A DNA stretch of 64,000 nt, from positions 730,993 to 794,992 of the forward strand of contig JAGNLV010000001.1 in assembly GCA_017999435.1 (NCBI GenBank), given 5' to 3'. The stretch comes from Candidatus Zixiibacteriota bacterium. GTDB lineage: Bacteria; Zixibacteria; MSB-5A5; GN15; FEB-12. The first letter of the stretch is position 1. Every line of letters starts with the position of its first letter. The position numbers and the translations under genes are program-made. The notes under the pieces are model-generated. The model did no database searches and was not told the origin of the DNA. It worked only from the letters and a program-made list of their open reading frames with translations. Below are positions 48,904 to 56,745 of this stretch, piece by piece.

Positions 48904-50831
48904 CAGCTTATCGCGGCGCCCGGCGGAAGATCCCCGTCGGGCACGACCAGCCGAAGCACTTTCCCCTTTTTCGCCGCCAGCAGCATCCCCCGCGACTCCA
49001 GCCCCCGGATGGTCGCGGGCTTGAGGTTGGCGACGACCACGATGCGCCTGCCCGTGATCTGCTCCGGCGTGTAGTGCTCCGCCACCCCGGCGACAATCTG
49101 GCGGGTCTCGTCGCCGAGTGAAATCTGCAGGCGGAGGAGCCGGTCCGCTCCGGGGACCCGCTCGGCGCGGAGCACCTCGGCCACCCGGAGCTGCACGCGG
49201 CCGAAGTCGGCGATATCGATGAGGCCGTCGGCCGAGCCTTCCGCGGGCGGCGGCGCGGCCGCGGTCGCGGGCGGCGCTTCCTGCGGCGGCGCGATCCGCG
49301 GGAAGACCGCCTCGCCGAAGGCCACTGGCGTTCCCGGCTCCAGCGCGAAAAACACCCGCGCGGCGTCGAGCGTGAGCGTCCCGTCGTCCAGTCCGAAAAT
49401 GCCGCGCACCGCGCGCATCTTGTTGGGCATCACCGGGGCGAGGATGATCGAGACAATCCGGATCACCTCGCAACAGGCGTAGAGGATCCCGCCCATCTCG
49501 TCGCGCCGCCCGTCGCGGGCAAGCTGCCACGGCACGCGGTCGTTGAAGAACTTGTTGGCCGCCCGCACGAGGTTCATTCCCTCGGCGACAGCCTGCCCGA
49601 TCCGGAAATTCCGGATGTGCTCGTAGGCCGCGGCCGGCGCGGCCTCGGCCGCCTCCATCAGCTCCTGCAGCCCGGCAATCTCCCGGTGCGGACCCGGCAG
49701 CCGGCCCTCGAAATTCGTCTGCACCATCTTGACCACCCGCGACACGAGGTTCCCCAGATCGTTCGCGAGGTCGGCGTTGTACTGCGCCGCAAACCGCTGG
49801 GCCTGGATGTCCCCGTCGACCCCGAACGGGTACTGAGTGAGCAGCAGGTACCGGGTGCCGTCGGCCCCGAACTGGGCGACCATGGCGTTCGGGTCGATCT
49901 GGTTCCCGAGCGACTTCGACATCTTCTCGCCGTCGACCGTGAAAAACCCGTGCAGGAACATCGTGTCCGGCAACCGCACTCCCGCCGCCATCAGCATCGC
50001 CGGCCAATAGAGGCAGTGGAACTTGAGGATGTCCTTGGCCATCAGGTGCACGACTTCAGCGTTGGTCCACCACTTCGCGAACGCCGCCGGATCGTCGCCG
50101 TACCCGACCGCCGAGATGTAGTTCGACAGCGCGTCCACCCACACGTAGGCCACCTGCGTGCGGTCGAACGACAGCGGGATTCCCCACTTCACCCGTTCGC
50201 GGGAGATCGAGAAATCTCCCAGATCCTGCTCGATCAGGCCGAGCACCTCGCGGCGGCGCTCCTCCGGCAAAATCCGCAGCTCGCCCGAGAGGATCTTCTC
50301 GCGGATCTTCGGCAGGTAGGCGGACAGGCGGAAGAAGTAGTTCTTCTCGCGGAGCTTCTCCGGCGGGCGCTTGTGGTCGGGGCAGAGGCCGTCGACCAGC
50401 TCCTTCTCGGTGATGAACTTCTCGCAGCCGGTGCAGTAGAGCCCCTCGTAGTAATCGGAGTAGACGGCCTCGCGGCCGTCGTCGGTGCGCGCCGCGCGCA
50501 TGGCGTCGAGCAGTCTGTGCACGGCCTGGGCGTGGCGCGGCGAGGTAGTGCGGATGAAGTAGTCGTAGTCGATCGCGAGGTTCTCCCAGGCGCGCCGGAA
50601 CGTCTCCACCGTCCGGTCGCAGAACGCCTGGGGCGTCATGCCGGCGGCGGCGGCCGCCTCGGCCACCTTGGTCCCGTGTTCGTCGGTGCCGGTGAGGAAA
50701 AACGCCTCGCGCCCGGCCAGGCGGTGAAAGCGCGCGAGCAGGTCGGCCGCGATCGTGGTGTAGGCGTGCCCGATGTGCGGGCGGTCGTTGACGTAGTAAA
50801 TGGGCGTCGTGAGGTAAATCGGCTTGGCCAC
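48903..50831 (-). CDS. metG: methionyl-tRNA synthetase
   Basis: 642 residues. HIGH at 19-22 (RPHIGHAYTT), a zinc knuckle with CTGCEKFI and LCPDHK, YVWVDALSNYISAVGYGDD, and EKMSKSLGNQIDPNAMVAQF. A C-terminal tRNA-binding OB domain (DIADFGRVQLRVAEVLRAER VPGADRLLRLQISLG to PDGDLPPGAAIS) gives the dimer type found in many bacteria, joined by a Pro/Ala-rich linker. Charges initiator and elongator tRNA with methionine. It starts 21 bases after the RicT-type gene. Confidence 0.97.
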   Translation of the reverse strand: MAKPIYLTTPIYYVNDRPHIGHAYTTIAADLLARFHRLAGREAFFLTGTDEHGTKVAEAAAAAGMTPQAFCDRTVETFRRAWENLAIDYDYFIRTTSPRHAQAVHRLLDAMRAARTDDGREAVYSDYYEGLYCTGCEKFITEKELVDGLCPDHKRPPEKLREKNYFFRLSAYLPKIREKILSGELRILPEERRREVLGLIEQDLGDFSISRERVKWGIPLSFDRTQVAYVWVDALSNYISAVGYGDDPAAFAKWWTNAEVVHLMAKDILKFHCLYWPAMLMAAGVRLPDTMFLHGFFTVDGEKMSKSLGNQIDPNAMVAQFGADGTRYLLLTQYPFGVDGDIQAQRFAAQYNADLANDLGNLVSRVVKMVQTNFEGRLPGPHREIAGLQELMEAAEAAPAAAYEHIRNFRIGQAVAEGMNLVRAANKFFNDRVPWQLARDGRRDEMGGILYACCEVIRIVSIILAPVMPNKMRAVRGIFGLDDGTLTLDAARVFFALEPGTPVAFGEAVFPRIAPPQEAPPATAAAPPPAEGSADGLIDIADFGRVQLRVAEVLRAERVPGADRLLRLQISLGDETRQIVAGVAEHYTPEQITGRRIVVVANLKPATIRGLESRGMLLAAKKGKVLRLVVPDGDLPPGAAIS

Positions 50832-50852
50832 AGCTGGTCTCCGCGTTCGGGT

Positions 50853-51752
50853 TTACCGCCCCTCGCCTTCGTCGAGCTTCTTGAGCGCCTCGGCTTCCGT
50901 CTCCCCGGCCTCGAGGTCGCGCGCCGGGCCGGCTGCCGCCTCCTCCACTTTGCGCTCCCGCTCCAGAATATCCTTCAACCCGACCCGGAACGTCACCCGC
51001 TCCGCATCGCGTATGATTGCCTCCTCGTTGAACACGTCGATCCGCTCGATCACGCCTTCCCCCAGCCGCGTCCGCACCATCGTTCCCGGCTCGGGGAACC
51101 GGCTCTTTACTTTGCGGTACATGTCGGCCTCGTAGCGCAGGCAGCACAGGAGCCGCCCGCAGTTGCCGGAGATTTTCGAGGGGTTCAGGGGGAGATCCTG
51201 TTCCCGCGCGTGCTGGGTCGAAATCGGTTCGAAATTGCGGATGAAGGAATTGCAGCACTGCTCCCGGCCGCAGATGCCGTAGCCGCCCAGCCGCCGCGCC
51301 TCGTCGCGCACGCCGATCTGGCGCAGCTCGATCCGCGTCCGGTAGCGGGCCGCCAGGTCCTTGACCAGCTCGCGGAAATCCACCCGGTGGTCGGCCGTGA
51401 AAAACACCGTCATCTTGTTCCCGTCGAACTGGCACTCTACGTCCACCACCTTCATCGGCAGTCCATGCCGGGAGATGATGTCGATAACCTCGTACTTGTA
51501 CCCCTCTTCCTGGTCGCGGAGATATTCCCACCGGGCCGCGTCTTCACTGCCGGCCGGCCGGAGGATCGAGCGGGGGTGGTTCCCCTCCCCGAACGAGACC
51601 TCGGTCTCGATTTTCTTCTTGAGGTAGCCGAGCTCCTCTCCGCGCTCGACCTCGACGATCACGTAGCTGTTGAGGGTGAGCGCGTGGTAGTAGCGATTGA
51701 AGAAGAACTCCTTGCGGGAGCCCTTGAATTCCACGAGGTACAGTTCCGCCAT
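50853..51752 (-). CDS. PSP1-domain protein (RicT/YaaT family)
   Basis: 299 residues. The PSP1 core is recognised by VDVECQFDGNKMTVFFTADH RVDFRELVKDLAARYRTRIE LRQIGVRDEARRLGGYGICG, EQCCNSFIRNFEPIS and PSKISGNCGRLLCCLRYEAD. The Cys positions match those that bind iron-sulfur clusters in B. subtilis RicT, which works with RicA/RicF in RNase Y-directed RNA maturation. The short N-terminal domain begins MAELYLVEFKGSRKEFFFNR and the ATG has a GGGGA about nine bases upstream; a long open extension overlaps holB and is rejected. Sits between holB and metG, as in Firmicutes. Confidence 0.92.
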   Translation of the reverse strand: MAELYLVEFKGSRKEFFFNRYYHALTLNSYVIVEVERGEELGYLKKKIETEVSFGEGNHPRSILRPAGSEDAARWEYLRDQEEGYKYEVIDIISRHGLPMKVVDVECQFDGNKMTVFFTADHRVDFRELVKDLAARYRTRIELRQIGVRDEARRLGGYGICGREQCCNSFIRNFEPISTQHAREQDLPLNPSKISGNCGRLLCCLRYEADMYRKVKSRFPEPGTMVRTRLGEGVIERIDVFNEEAIIRDAERVTFRVGLKDILERERKVEEAAAGPARDLEAGETEAEALKKLDEGEGR

Positions 51753-51793
51753 ACAAAAAATCCCCGCTTGCCCGGGGGGTGCCCGCTTTCCGG

Positions 51794-52912
51794 TCAATGC
51801 CGACTCGCCGCCGCCTTGGTCCTGAGGGCCAGCGCCGCCAGCGCCCCATGAATATGTACGTTCAGCCGAAAATGGGCAAGCGCTATCTTGATCTCCTCGG
51901 CGAGGCGAACGGCGGTCGCCGGATCGGCGAAGTGTTCGGCCAGCCGCTCCAGTTCGGCCCGGAAATCGGTGTTCACCACGGCGCCGCCCGCTCCGGCCAC
52001 CGCCAGCTGCATGCAGTCCCGGGCCAGCGACTGCCACAGGTGGAGCAGGTACTCCGCCTCGCCGCGGTCGCGCTCTCCCAGCGCGGCCGTCAGCCGCGCC
52101 ACGGTCTCCGGCCCGCTGTCCTCAAACAGCGACCGGAACAACTGGAATGCGGTCACCCGTCCCGAGGCCTCGTCGTCGCCCGACTCGGCCGCCTGCACCG
52201 CCCGGCCGGCAATCCCCTCGGCCGTGCGCGCGGCCAGCTCGGCGCGCGCCTCCGCCAGACCGTACTGCGCCCGCAGGTACTCCGCGACCACCTCGGGGGG
52301 AGACGAACGCAGCGTCACTTTCCGCGACCGCGACTGGATCGTCGGCAGCAGCCGCTCGGCTTTCTCCGCGATGAGGAGGATGACCGCCTGCGACGGCGGT
52401 TCCTCGATCATTTTCAAAAGCGCGTCCGCCGCCTCCGGGCGCATCCGCTCCATCTGGTAGAAGATGATGGTCCGGTAGACGCCGGGCGGCGGTTTGGTCG
52501 CCATCGTCCGCTTGATCCGGCGCGCGGTATCGATCGGGATCGTCAGATTGGCCGTAGCCGAGAGCACCGCGAACGGTTCCCGGCGCTTGAGGTCGATCAC
52601 CTCGTTGGTCAGCTCGACCGCCTCGTCCTCGCCCTTGTGCGGGGGCAGGGGCGCGGCGACCGCGAGGCCTTCGAAATTGAGCGCGAAAATCAGGCGGCAG
52701 TTCCGGCACCCGCCGCAGGGCCGGAGCGCGCCGCCGGCGGTCCGCGTCCGCGCCTCGCAGTTGAGCAGCGCGGCGAACGAGACCGCCAGTCCCCACCGGC
52801 CGCATCCGTCCGGCCCGCAGAGAAGGTAGGTGCCGGCCACCCGGTCGGACTCGACCGACCGCGCCATCACTTCCCAGGCGCGGGGTTGAAACTGCGAGAT
52901 GTCAAAAGGCAT
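51794..52912 (-). CDS. holB: DNA polymerase III subunit delta' (HolB)
   Basis: 372 residues. Starts with QPRAWEVMARSVESDRVAGT YLLCGPDGCGRWG. The P-loop is degenerate (GPDGCGRW, no Lys-Thr), as is common in delta' subunits that do not hydrolyse ATP. A zinc module follows (CEARTRTAGGALRPCGGCRN C), then MERMRPEAADALLKMIEEPP SQAVILLIAEKAERLLPTIQ SRS, the clamp-loader hallmark. Part of the complex that loads the sliding clamp. Its start overlaps the envC-like gene by 11 bases. Confidence 0.92.
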   Translation of the reverse strand: MPFDISQFQPRAWEVMARSVESDRVAGTYLLCGPDGCGRWGLAVSFAALLNCEARTRTAGGALRPCGGCRNCRLIFALNFEGLAVAAPLPPHKGEDEAVELTNEVIDLKRREPFAVLSATANLTIPIDTARRIKRTMATKPPPGVYRTIIFYQMERMRPEAADALLKMIEEPPSQAVILLIAEKAERLLPTIQSRSRKVTLRSSPPEVVAEYLRAQYGLAEARAELAARTAEGIAGRAVQAAESGDDEASGRVTAFQLFRSLFEDSGPETVARLTAALGERDRGEAEYLLHLWQSLARDCMQLAVAGAGGAVVNTDFRAELERLAEHFADPATAVRLAEEIKIALAHFRLNVHIHGALAALALRTKAAASRH

Positions 52913-54077
52913 CGAGGCGTATCCACAGCACCGGATCGAGGGGTTCGCGACCCTGGCGCAACTCGAACTTTACCTGGCCCTCCGGCCCCACCCGCCCGAG
53001 CACGGTGGTCCCTGTCACCGCGTCCCCGGTGCGCACCTGGGGCTCGCCGAGCCCGGCGTAGGTGGTGTAGTAGTCGCTGTCATGGCTTATGATAACAAAC
53101 CGCCCGTATCCCCGCAACGTCCCGACATAGGCGACCGATCCGGCCGCCACCGCGCGGACCGCCGCCCCGGGCGCGGCCGCGATCGTGATTCCCGGCGAGT
53201 ACGACTTCAGCTTGGTGACCGGATCCTGGGCCGGCCCGAACGGCACGGTCACTTTCCCCGGCGCCGGCGGTGGGAGCTGCCCCTTCAGGGTGGCGAACGC
53301 CGAGGGAGGCGCAGGCTCGCTCGGCCGGCTTTCCCGCCGCTCCCGCTGCTCTTCGAGCAGCGCGATCACGCGCTCGATTTCATCGGCCGCCTGCTGCAGC
53401 GTAAGCATCTTGTCCCCCTCGGCGAGCTTGGTCCGGCGGATTTTCTCCAGCGCTTTCTCCCGCTTCTCTCGCTGGCTCAGGTCGAGCGCCGTCGCCGTCT
53501 CTTTGTCCTTTTTGAGCGACTGGACCTTGGTCCGCTGGCTAGCGAGCGTGTCGAGCATGGCGAGCGTCTCGCTCAGGTAGGCGCCGGCGTCGGCGACGTT
53601 GTCCGATTCGAACTGGGCGAGGGCGGCGAGGTAAACGATCTGGCGGTTTTCCTCCAGCCCCTTCGCAGGCCCCGACCAGAGCGGCCGGGCCGTCCGCCCG
53701 GTGGCCTTCGCGTAGAACTGGCGGATATCGCCGAGATATTTGCGGCGCGCCCGTTCGAGCCGGTCGCGCGACTGCCCGAGACGGTCCTCGGTCGCCTGCA
53801 TCTGCTCGTGCACGTCGGCCAGTTGGCGCGTCAGCCGCCCGATCACTTTCTTGTTCGCGGTGATCTTCTGGTCGTACCGCGAGATCTGTTCCGTCGTCTG
53901 CAGCTCGGCGCTGCGCAGCGAGTCGAGCTTCTTCTCGCTCCGCTCGACGTCCTTGCGGATGCGCTCCAGCTCTTCCTGCTGGCTGCGGATGCGGTCCTTG
54001 TCCTTGCCCTTGTCCGCCTGCACGTCCGCCGCCCCCAGGACCAGCAGGAGGGCCGCCGCCCACGCCGCACGTCTCAC
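52902..54077 (-). CDS. envC: EnvC-like murein hydrolase activator
   Basis: 391 residues. Signal peptide (RAAWAAALLLVLGAADVQA), then about 200 residues of coiled coil (RIRSQQEELERIRKDVERSE KKLDSLRS, NKKVIGRLTRQLADVHEQMQ) and a C-terminal LytM domain. In LytM the zinc residues are missing: KSYSPGITIAAAPG replaces the HxxxD strand and VKFELRQG replaces HLHFE, so it cannot cleave peptidoglycan itself. This is the EnvC plan: the FtsEX complex drives EnvC to switch on amidases at the septum. Adjacent, overlapping ftsX-like gene (four bases) supports this. Confidence 0.9.
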   Translation of the reverse strand: MRRAAWAAALLLVLGAADVQADKGKDKDRIRSQQEELERIRKDVERSEKKLDSLRSAELQTTEQISRYDQKITANKKVIGRLTRQLADVHEQMQATEDRLGQSRDRLERARRKYLGDIRQFYAKATGRTARPLWSGPAKGLEENRQIVYLAALAQFESDNVADAGAYLSETLAMLDTLASQRTKVQSLKKDKETATALDLSQREKREKALEKIRRTKLAEGDKMLTLQQAADEIERVIALLEEQRERRESRPSEPAPPSAFATLKGQLPPPAPGKVTVPFGPAQDPVTKLKSYSPGITIAAAPGAAVRAVAAGSVAYVGTLRGYGRFVIISHDSDYYTTYAGLGEPQVRTGDAVTGTTVLGRVGPEGQVKFELRQGREPLDPVLWIRLDAF

Positions 54078-54931
54078 GCGAGCATCCTCCGCACCCCGAG
54101 GTACCCGCTGACCACTCCGAGGAGCGCGGCCCCGAGGCAGAAGCCGGCGATTTCAGCAAGCGGGGGGAACACCGGCGCGACGTGGGTGAAGCTCACCTGT
54201 CCGCGGGCGTACCAGAGCGCCGCCCAGCCGATGGCCGCCGCCGCTCCGCCGAGCACCGCCCCCTCGAGCAGCATCGGCGCCACCAGGAACAGCCGGCTGG
54301 CTCCGAGCAGGCGCATCTGCGCCAGTCCCTCCGCCCGCGTGCGGATCATGAGCCGGAGATTGTTCAGCGAGCTGATCACGGCCGTCACCAAGATCAGGAT
54401 TCCGAGCGCCAGGCCGACCCGCAGAATGACGGCCTGGGTCCCCTCCGTCTTGCGCAGCCACTCGGCGTTGTAGTAGAGGTCGGCCACCGCCGGCATCCGC
54501 CGCAGCTCTCCGGCAATCGCCGCGAGACCGTCGCTCGTGAGCGCCGCCGGCGCGAACGTCAGCACGAACGACCGCGGCAGCGGGTTGAGGGTGTCATACC
54601 CGGCGAGCAGGTCCATGCCCAGCGACGCCTGCATGATCTCTCGCGCCGCCTCCTTCGAGATGTACTGAAGGCCGGTCACCCCGGGGATCGCGGCGACCTC
54701 CGCCTGGACGCCCGCGACCTCCCCCTCGGCCACTTCCTCCCGGACAAACACTTCCATCTGCACCTCGGCCACGGCCCGCGCGAACACCTGCTCGACCGTC
54801 GCCGCCCCGATCCAGTACAGGTCGAACAGGAGGTACAGCAGGGTCAGGGAGAGCAGCGATCCCAGCGCCGTGAACGGGTGCCGCCCGAGGCTCCGCGCAA
54901 ATTCACCCGCTATGTGGGCCGTCCGGGTCAC
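54074..54931 (-). CDS. ftsX: cell-division permease-like protein FtsX
   Basis: 285 residues. One membrane helix near the start (FTALGSLLSLTLLYLLFDLY), then the periplasmic domain (EVQMEVFVREEVAEGEVAGV, GVTGLQYISKEAAREIMQAS LG, NPLPRSFVLTF), then three helices with the MacB/FtsX-type loop GLALGILILVTAVISSLNNL RLMIRTRAEGLAQMRLLGAS. FtsX links the cytoplasmic ATPase FtsE to periplasmic EnvC. It overlaps both partner genes by four bases. Confidence 0.93.
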   Translation of the reverse strand: MTRTAHIAGEFARSLGRHPFTALGSLLSLTLLYLLFDLYWIGAATVEQVFARAVAEVQMEVFVREEVAEGEVAGVQAEVAAIPGVTGLQYISKEAAREIMQASLGMDLLAGYDTLNPLPRSFVLTFAPAALTSDGLAAIAGELRRMPAVADLYYNAEWLRKTEGTQAVILRVGLALGILILVTAVISSLNNLRLMIRTRAEGLAQMRLLGASRLFLVAPMLLEGAVLGGAAAAIGWAALWYARGQVSFTHVAPVFPPLAEIAGFCLGAALLGVVSGYLGVRRMLA

Positions 54932-55593
54932 GTCAGCCTCCCCTCCCGGATCACGTAGCTGGTGCTGTTGGGCAGGGTGCCGGGGGGATGGTCCGACATC
55001 AGGAGAACCATCGTCCGGCCCGACAGCGAGGCTTTGACCAGGTACTCGAACACCCGGCGCGCCGTCGCCGTGTCGAGTCCCGCCATCGGCTCGTCGATCA
55101 CCAGCAGCGGCTGGTCGGCGATCGAGGCCCGCGCCAGTTGGACGAGCGTTTGCTCCACCCGCGTGAGCGTCGCCGGGTAATCCTGCGCGCGGGTCAAGAG
55201 CGAGAACTCGGTGAGCATGCGCAGGAGCCGTTCTTTGCGCGCCCGCTTGCGCACGCCCGCCAGCACCAGCGGGTAAGTGATGTTGTCGGCCGCCGTGTAG
55301 GTCGGCACGAGGCCGAAAATGCCGCCGACGCCGCCAAGCCGACGCCGCACCCGGTTGAGCGCCCGCCCCCGTCCGCGGCGGAGATTCTCGCCGAACACCT
55401 CGACCGACCCCGCGTCCGCAAACTTCCGCCCCACGAGCAGTTCCGCAATCGTGGTCTTGCCCGAACCCGGCCCCCCCGTAATCACCGCCGTCTCCCCCGG
55501 TCGCACCGACAAGCTCAGATTGCGGAAAAGCTCTCCGCTGCGGGGATAGGCGAGATCAACATTGCTCAGTTCGACGATCGCGGTGTCGGGCAT
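54928..55593 (-). CDS. ftsE: FtsE-like ABC ATPase with altered signature motif
   Basis: 221 residues. Walker A GGPGSGKTT (about 35-43), Walker B PLLVIDEPMAGLD, D-loop present. The ABC signature, LSGGEQQR in FtsE, reads LTRVEQTL here (PATLTRVEQTLVQLARAS); both Gly are lost, which should weaken ATP sandwiching. The Q-loop region is FGLVPTYTAADNITYPL. With ftsX and envC it forms the FtsEX-EnvC cassette controlling septal wall hydrolysis. Start ATG 55593 has GGAG six bases upstream; an extension to 55698 overlaps the divergent promoter. Confidence 0.88.
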   Translation of the reverse strand: MPDTAIVELSNVDLAYPRSGELFRNLSLSVRPGETAVITGGPGSGKTTIAELLVGRKFADAGSVEVFGENLRRGRGRALNRVRRRLGGVGGIFGLVPTYTAADNITYPLVLAGVRKRARKERLLRMLTEFSLLTRAQDYPATLTRVEQTLVQLARASIADQPLLVIDEPMAGLDTATARRVFEYLVKASLSGRTMVLLMSDHPPGTLPNSTSYVIREGRLT

Positions 55594-55619
55594 ACCAACT
55601 CCATCCGTTCGAACGACCG

Positions 55620-55648
55620 TTGACGATAACCTCGAAGTTCCGTATACT
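55620..55648 (+). promoter_or_regulatory. promoter of the BNR-repeat protein gene
   Basis: TTGACG (55620-55625), 17 bases, TATACT (55643-55648). Start near 55655; leader of about 70 bases. It lies in the 131-base divergent gap with ftsE. Confidence 0.7.
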
Positions 55649-55724
55649 GCGGCCGTTCGACGCCAAAACTTATACCGGAGTCGATGGTACAAAGACAAAG
55701 AAGCGGCCTCAACTAAAACAACGT

Positions 55725-56672
55725 ATGAGAAAATATCTCCTTACTCCCCTTGTGCTTAGCCTGTGCCTATCGGCCCCGCGCGCGCAGGACTGGGTCCCCG
55801 TCACCTTGCCCACCGGCGACAACATCACCGGCATCGAGTTCCTCCACCCCGACACCGGCTTTCTCTCCATTCAGCCGGGCGACCTCGGCCGCACCTATGA
55901 CGGCGGCCGCACCTGGACGATCCACCCGGTCGCCCTCGACCTGGCGCTCGAAGACGTCTCGTTCGCGAACGCGAAACTCGGCCTGGTCTGCGGCAAAGCC
56001 GGCGCCCTGTACCGCACCTCCGATGGCGGCGAACGCTGGGAGAGCGTCTCCCCGGTCGGGCGGGACAGCACGGTCGCTTTTTTCAGCGTCAAATTCATCG
56101 ACCCCCGCACCGCGTTGGTCACCGGCATGAGCCGGCACGAGGAGACCCCCTGGAGCGGCATCGCCTACCGCTCTCTCGATGGCGGGGCGACCTGGACCAG
56201 ACTCGAGCCCATGGGTCTCATGTACAGCGAGATTTTCTATTCCCCGACCGCCGGGCTGGTCTTTCCGGCGCTCGGCCTGCTCAACCGGTCCGATGACAAG
56301 GGGAAATCGTGGCGTCAGAACGGCGCGATCGAGAGCGCCCTCAACCGGAGCGTCGCCGTCGCCGGCGACCTGATCGTCCTCGTCGGCCCGAAAGGTTTCC
56401 TCGCCGTTTCCCGCGACAACGGCAAGACGTGGAAGAAAATCGAGCAGGACGTCGAACGCACGTTTGTCGCGGTCACCGCGATCGACGACCGCACGGTTTT
56501 CGTCGCCGGACCCAACTCGCTCATGCTGCGCTCGTCCGACGGCGGCGAGACGTGGACTCAGGAGCTGCTGGCCCGCTCGTTCGACGTCCTTGATCTGGCG
56601 CGGGCGGGCAGCCGTCTCTACGCTGTCGGTACCGACGGCGCCGTGATCTACAAGGAACTCGGCCGCAAGTAG
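55725..56672 (+). CDS. Ycf48-like BNR-repeat beta-propeller protein
   Basis: 315 residues with signal peptide MRKYLLTPLVLSLCLSAPRA. Six BNR/Asp-box type repeats can be seen: RTYDGGRTWTI, RTSDGGERWES, RSLDGGATWTR, RSDDKGKSWRQ, SRDNGKTWKK and RSSDGGETWTQ, one per blade, preceded by GFLS or GLVCG strands. The fold is the propeller of the photosystem II assembly factor Ycf48/HCF136, but in non-photosynthetic bacteria the role is unknown, perhaps as an assembly factor for exported complexes. Start chosen for the signal peptide; no good ribosome site. Own promoter. Confidence 0.88.
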   Translation: MRKYLLTPLVLSLCLSAPRAQDWVPVTLPTGDNITGIEFLHPDTGFLSIQPGDLGRTYDGGRTWTIHPVALDLALEDVSFANAKLGLVCGKAGALYRTSDGGERWESVSPVGRDSTVAFFSVKFIDPRTALVTGMSRHEETPWSGIAYRSLDGGATWTRLEPMGLMYSEIFYSPTAGLVFPALGLLNRSDDKGKSWRQNGAIESALNRSVAVAGDLIVLVGPKGFLAVSRDNGKTWKKIEQDVERTFVAVTAIDDRTVFVAGPNSLMLRSSDGGETWTQELLARSFDVLDLARAGSRLYAVGTDGAVIYKELGRK

Positions 56673-56745
56673 GGTAGCTGCGGGCCCGGCCGCCGGGCCG
56701 CGCCCGCCATCGAATGGCACCCGAACCGCCCCGGCTCCCGGTCCC

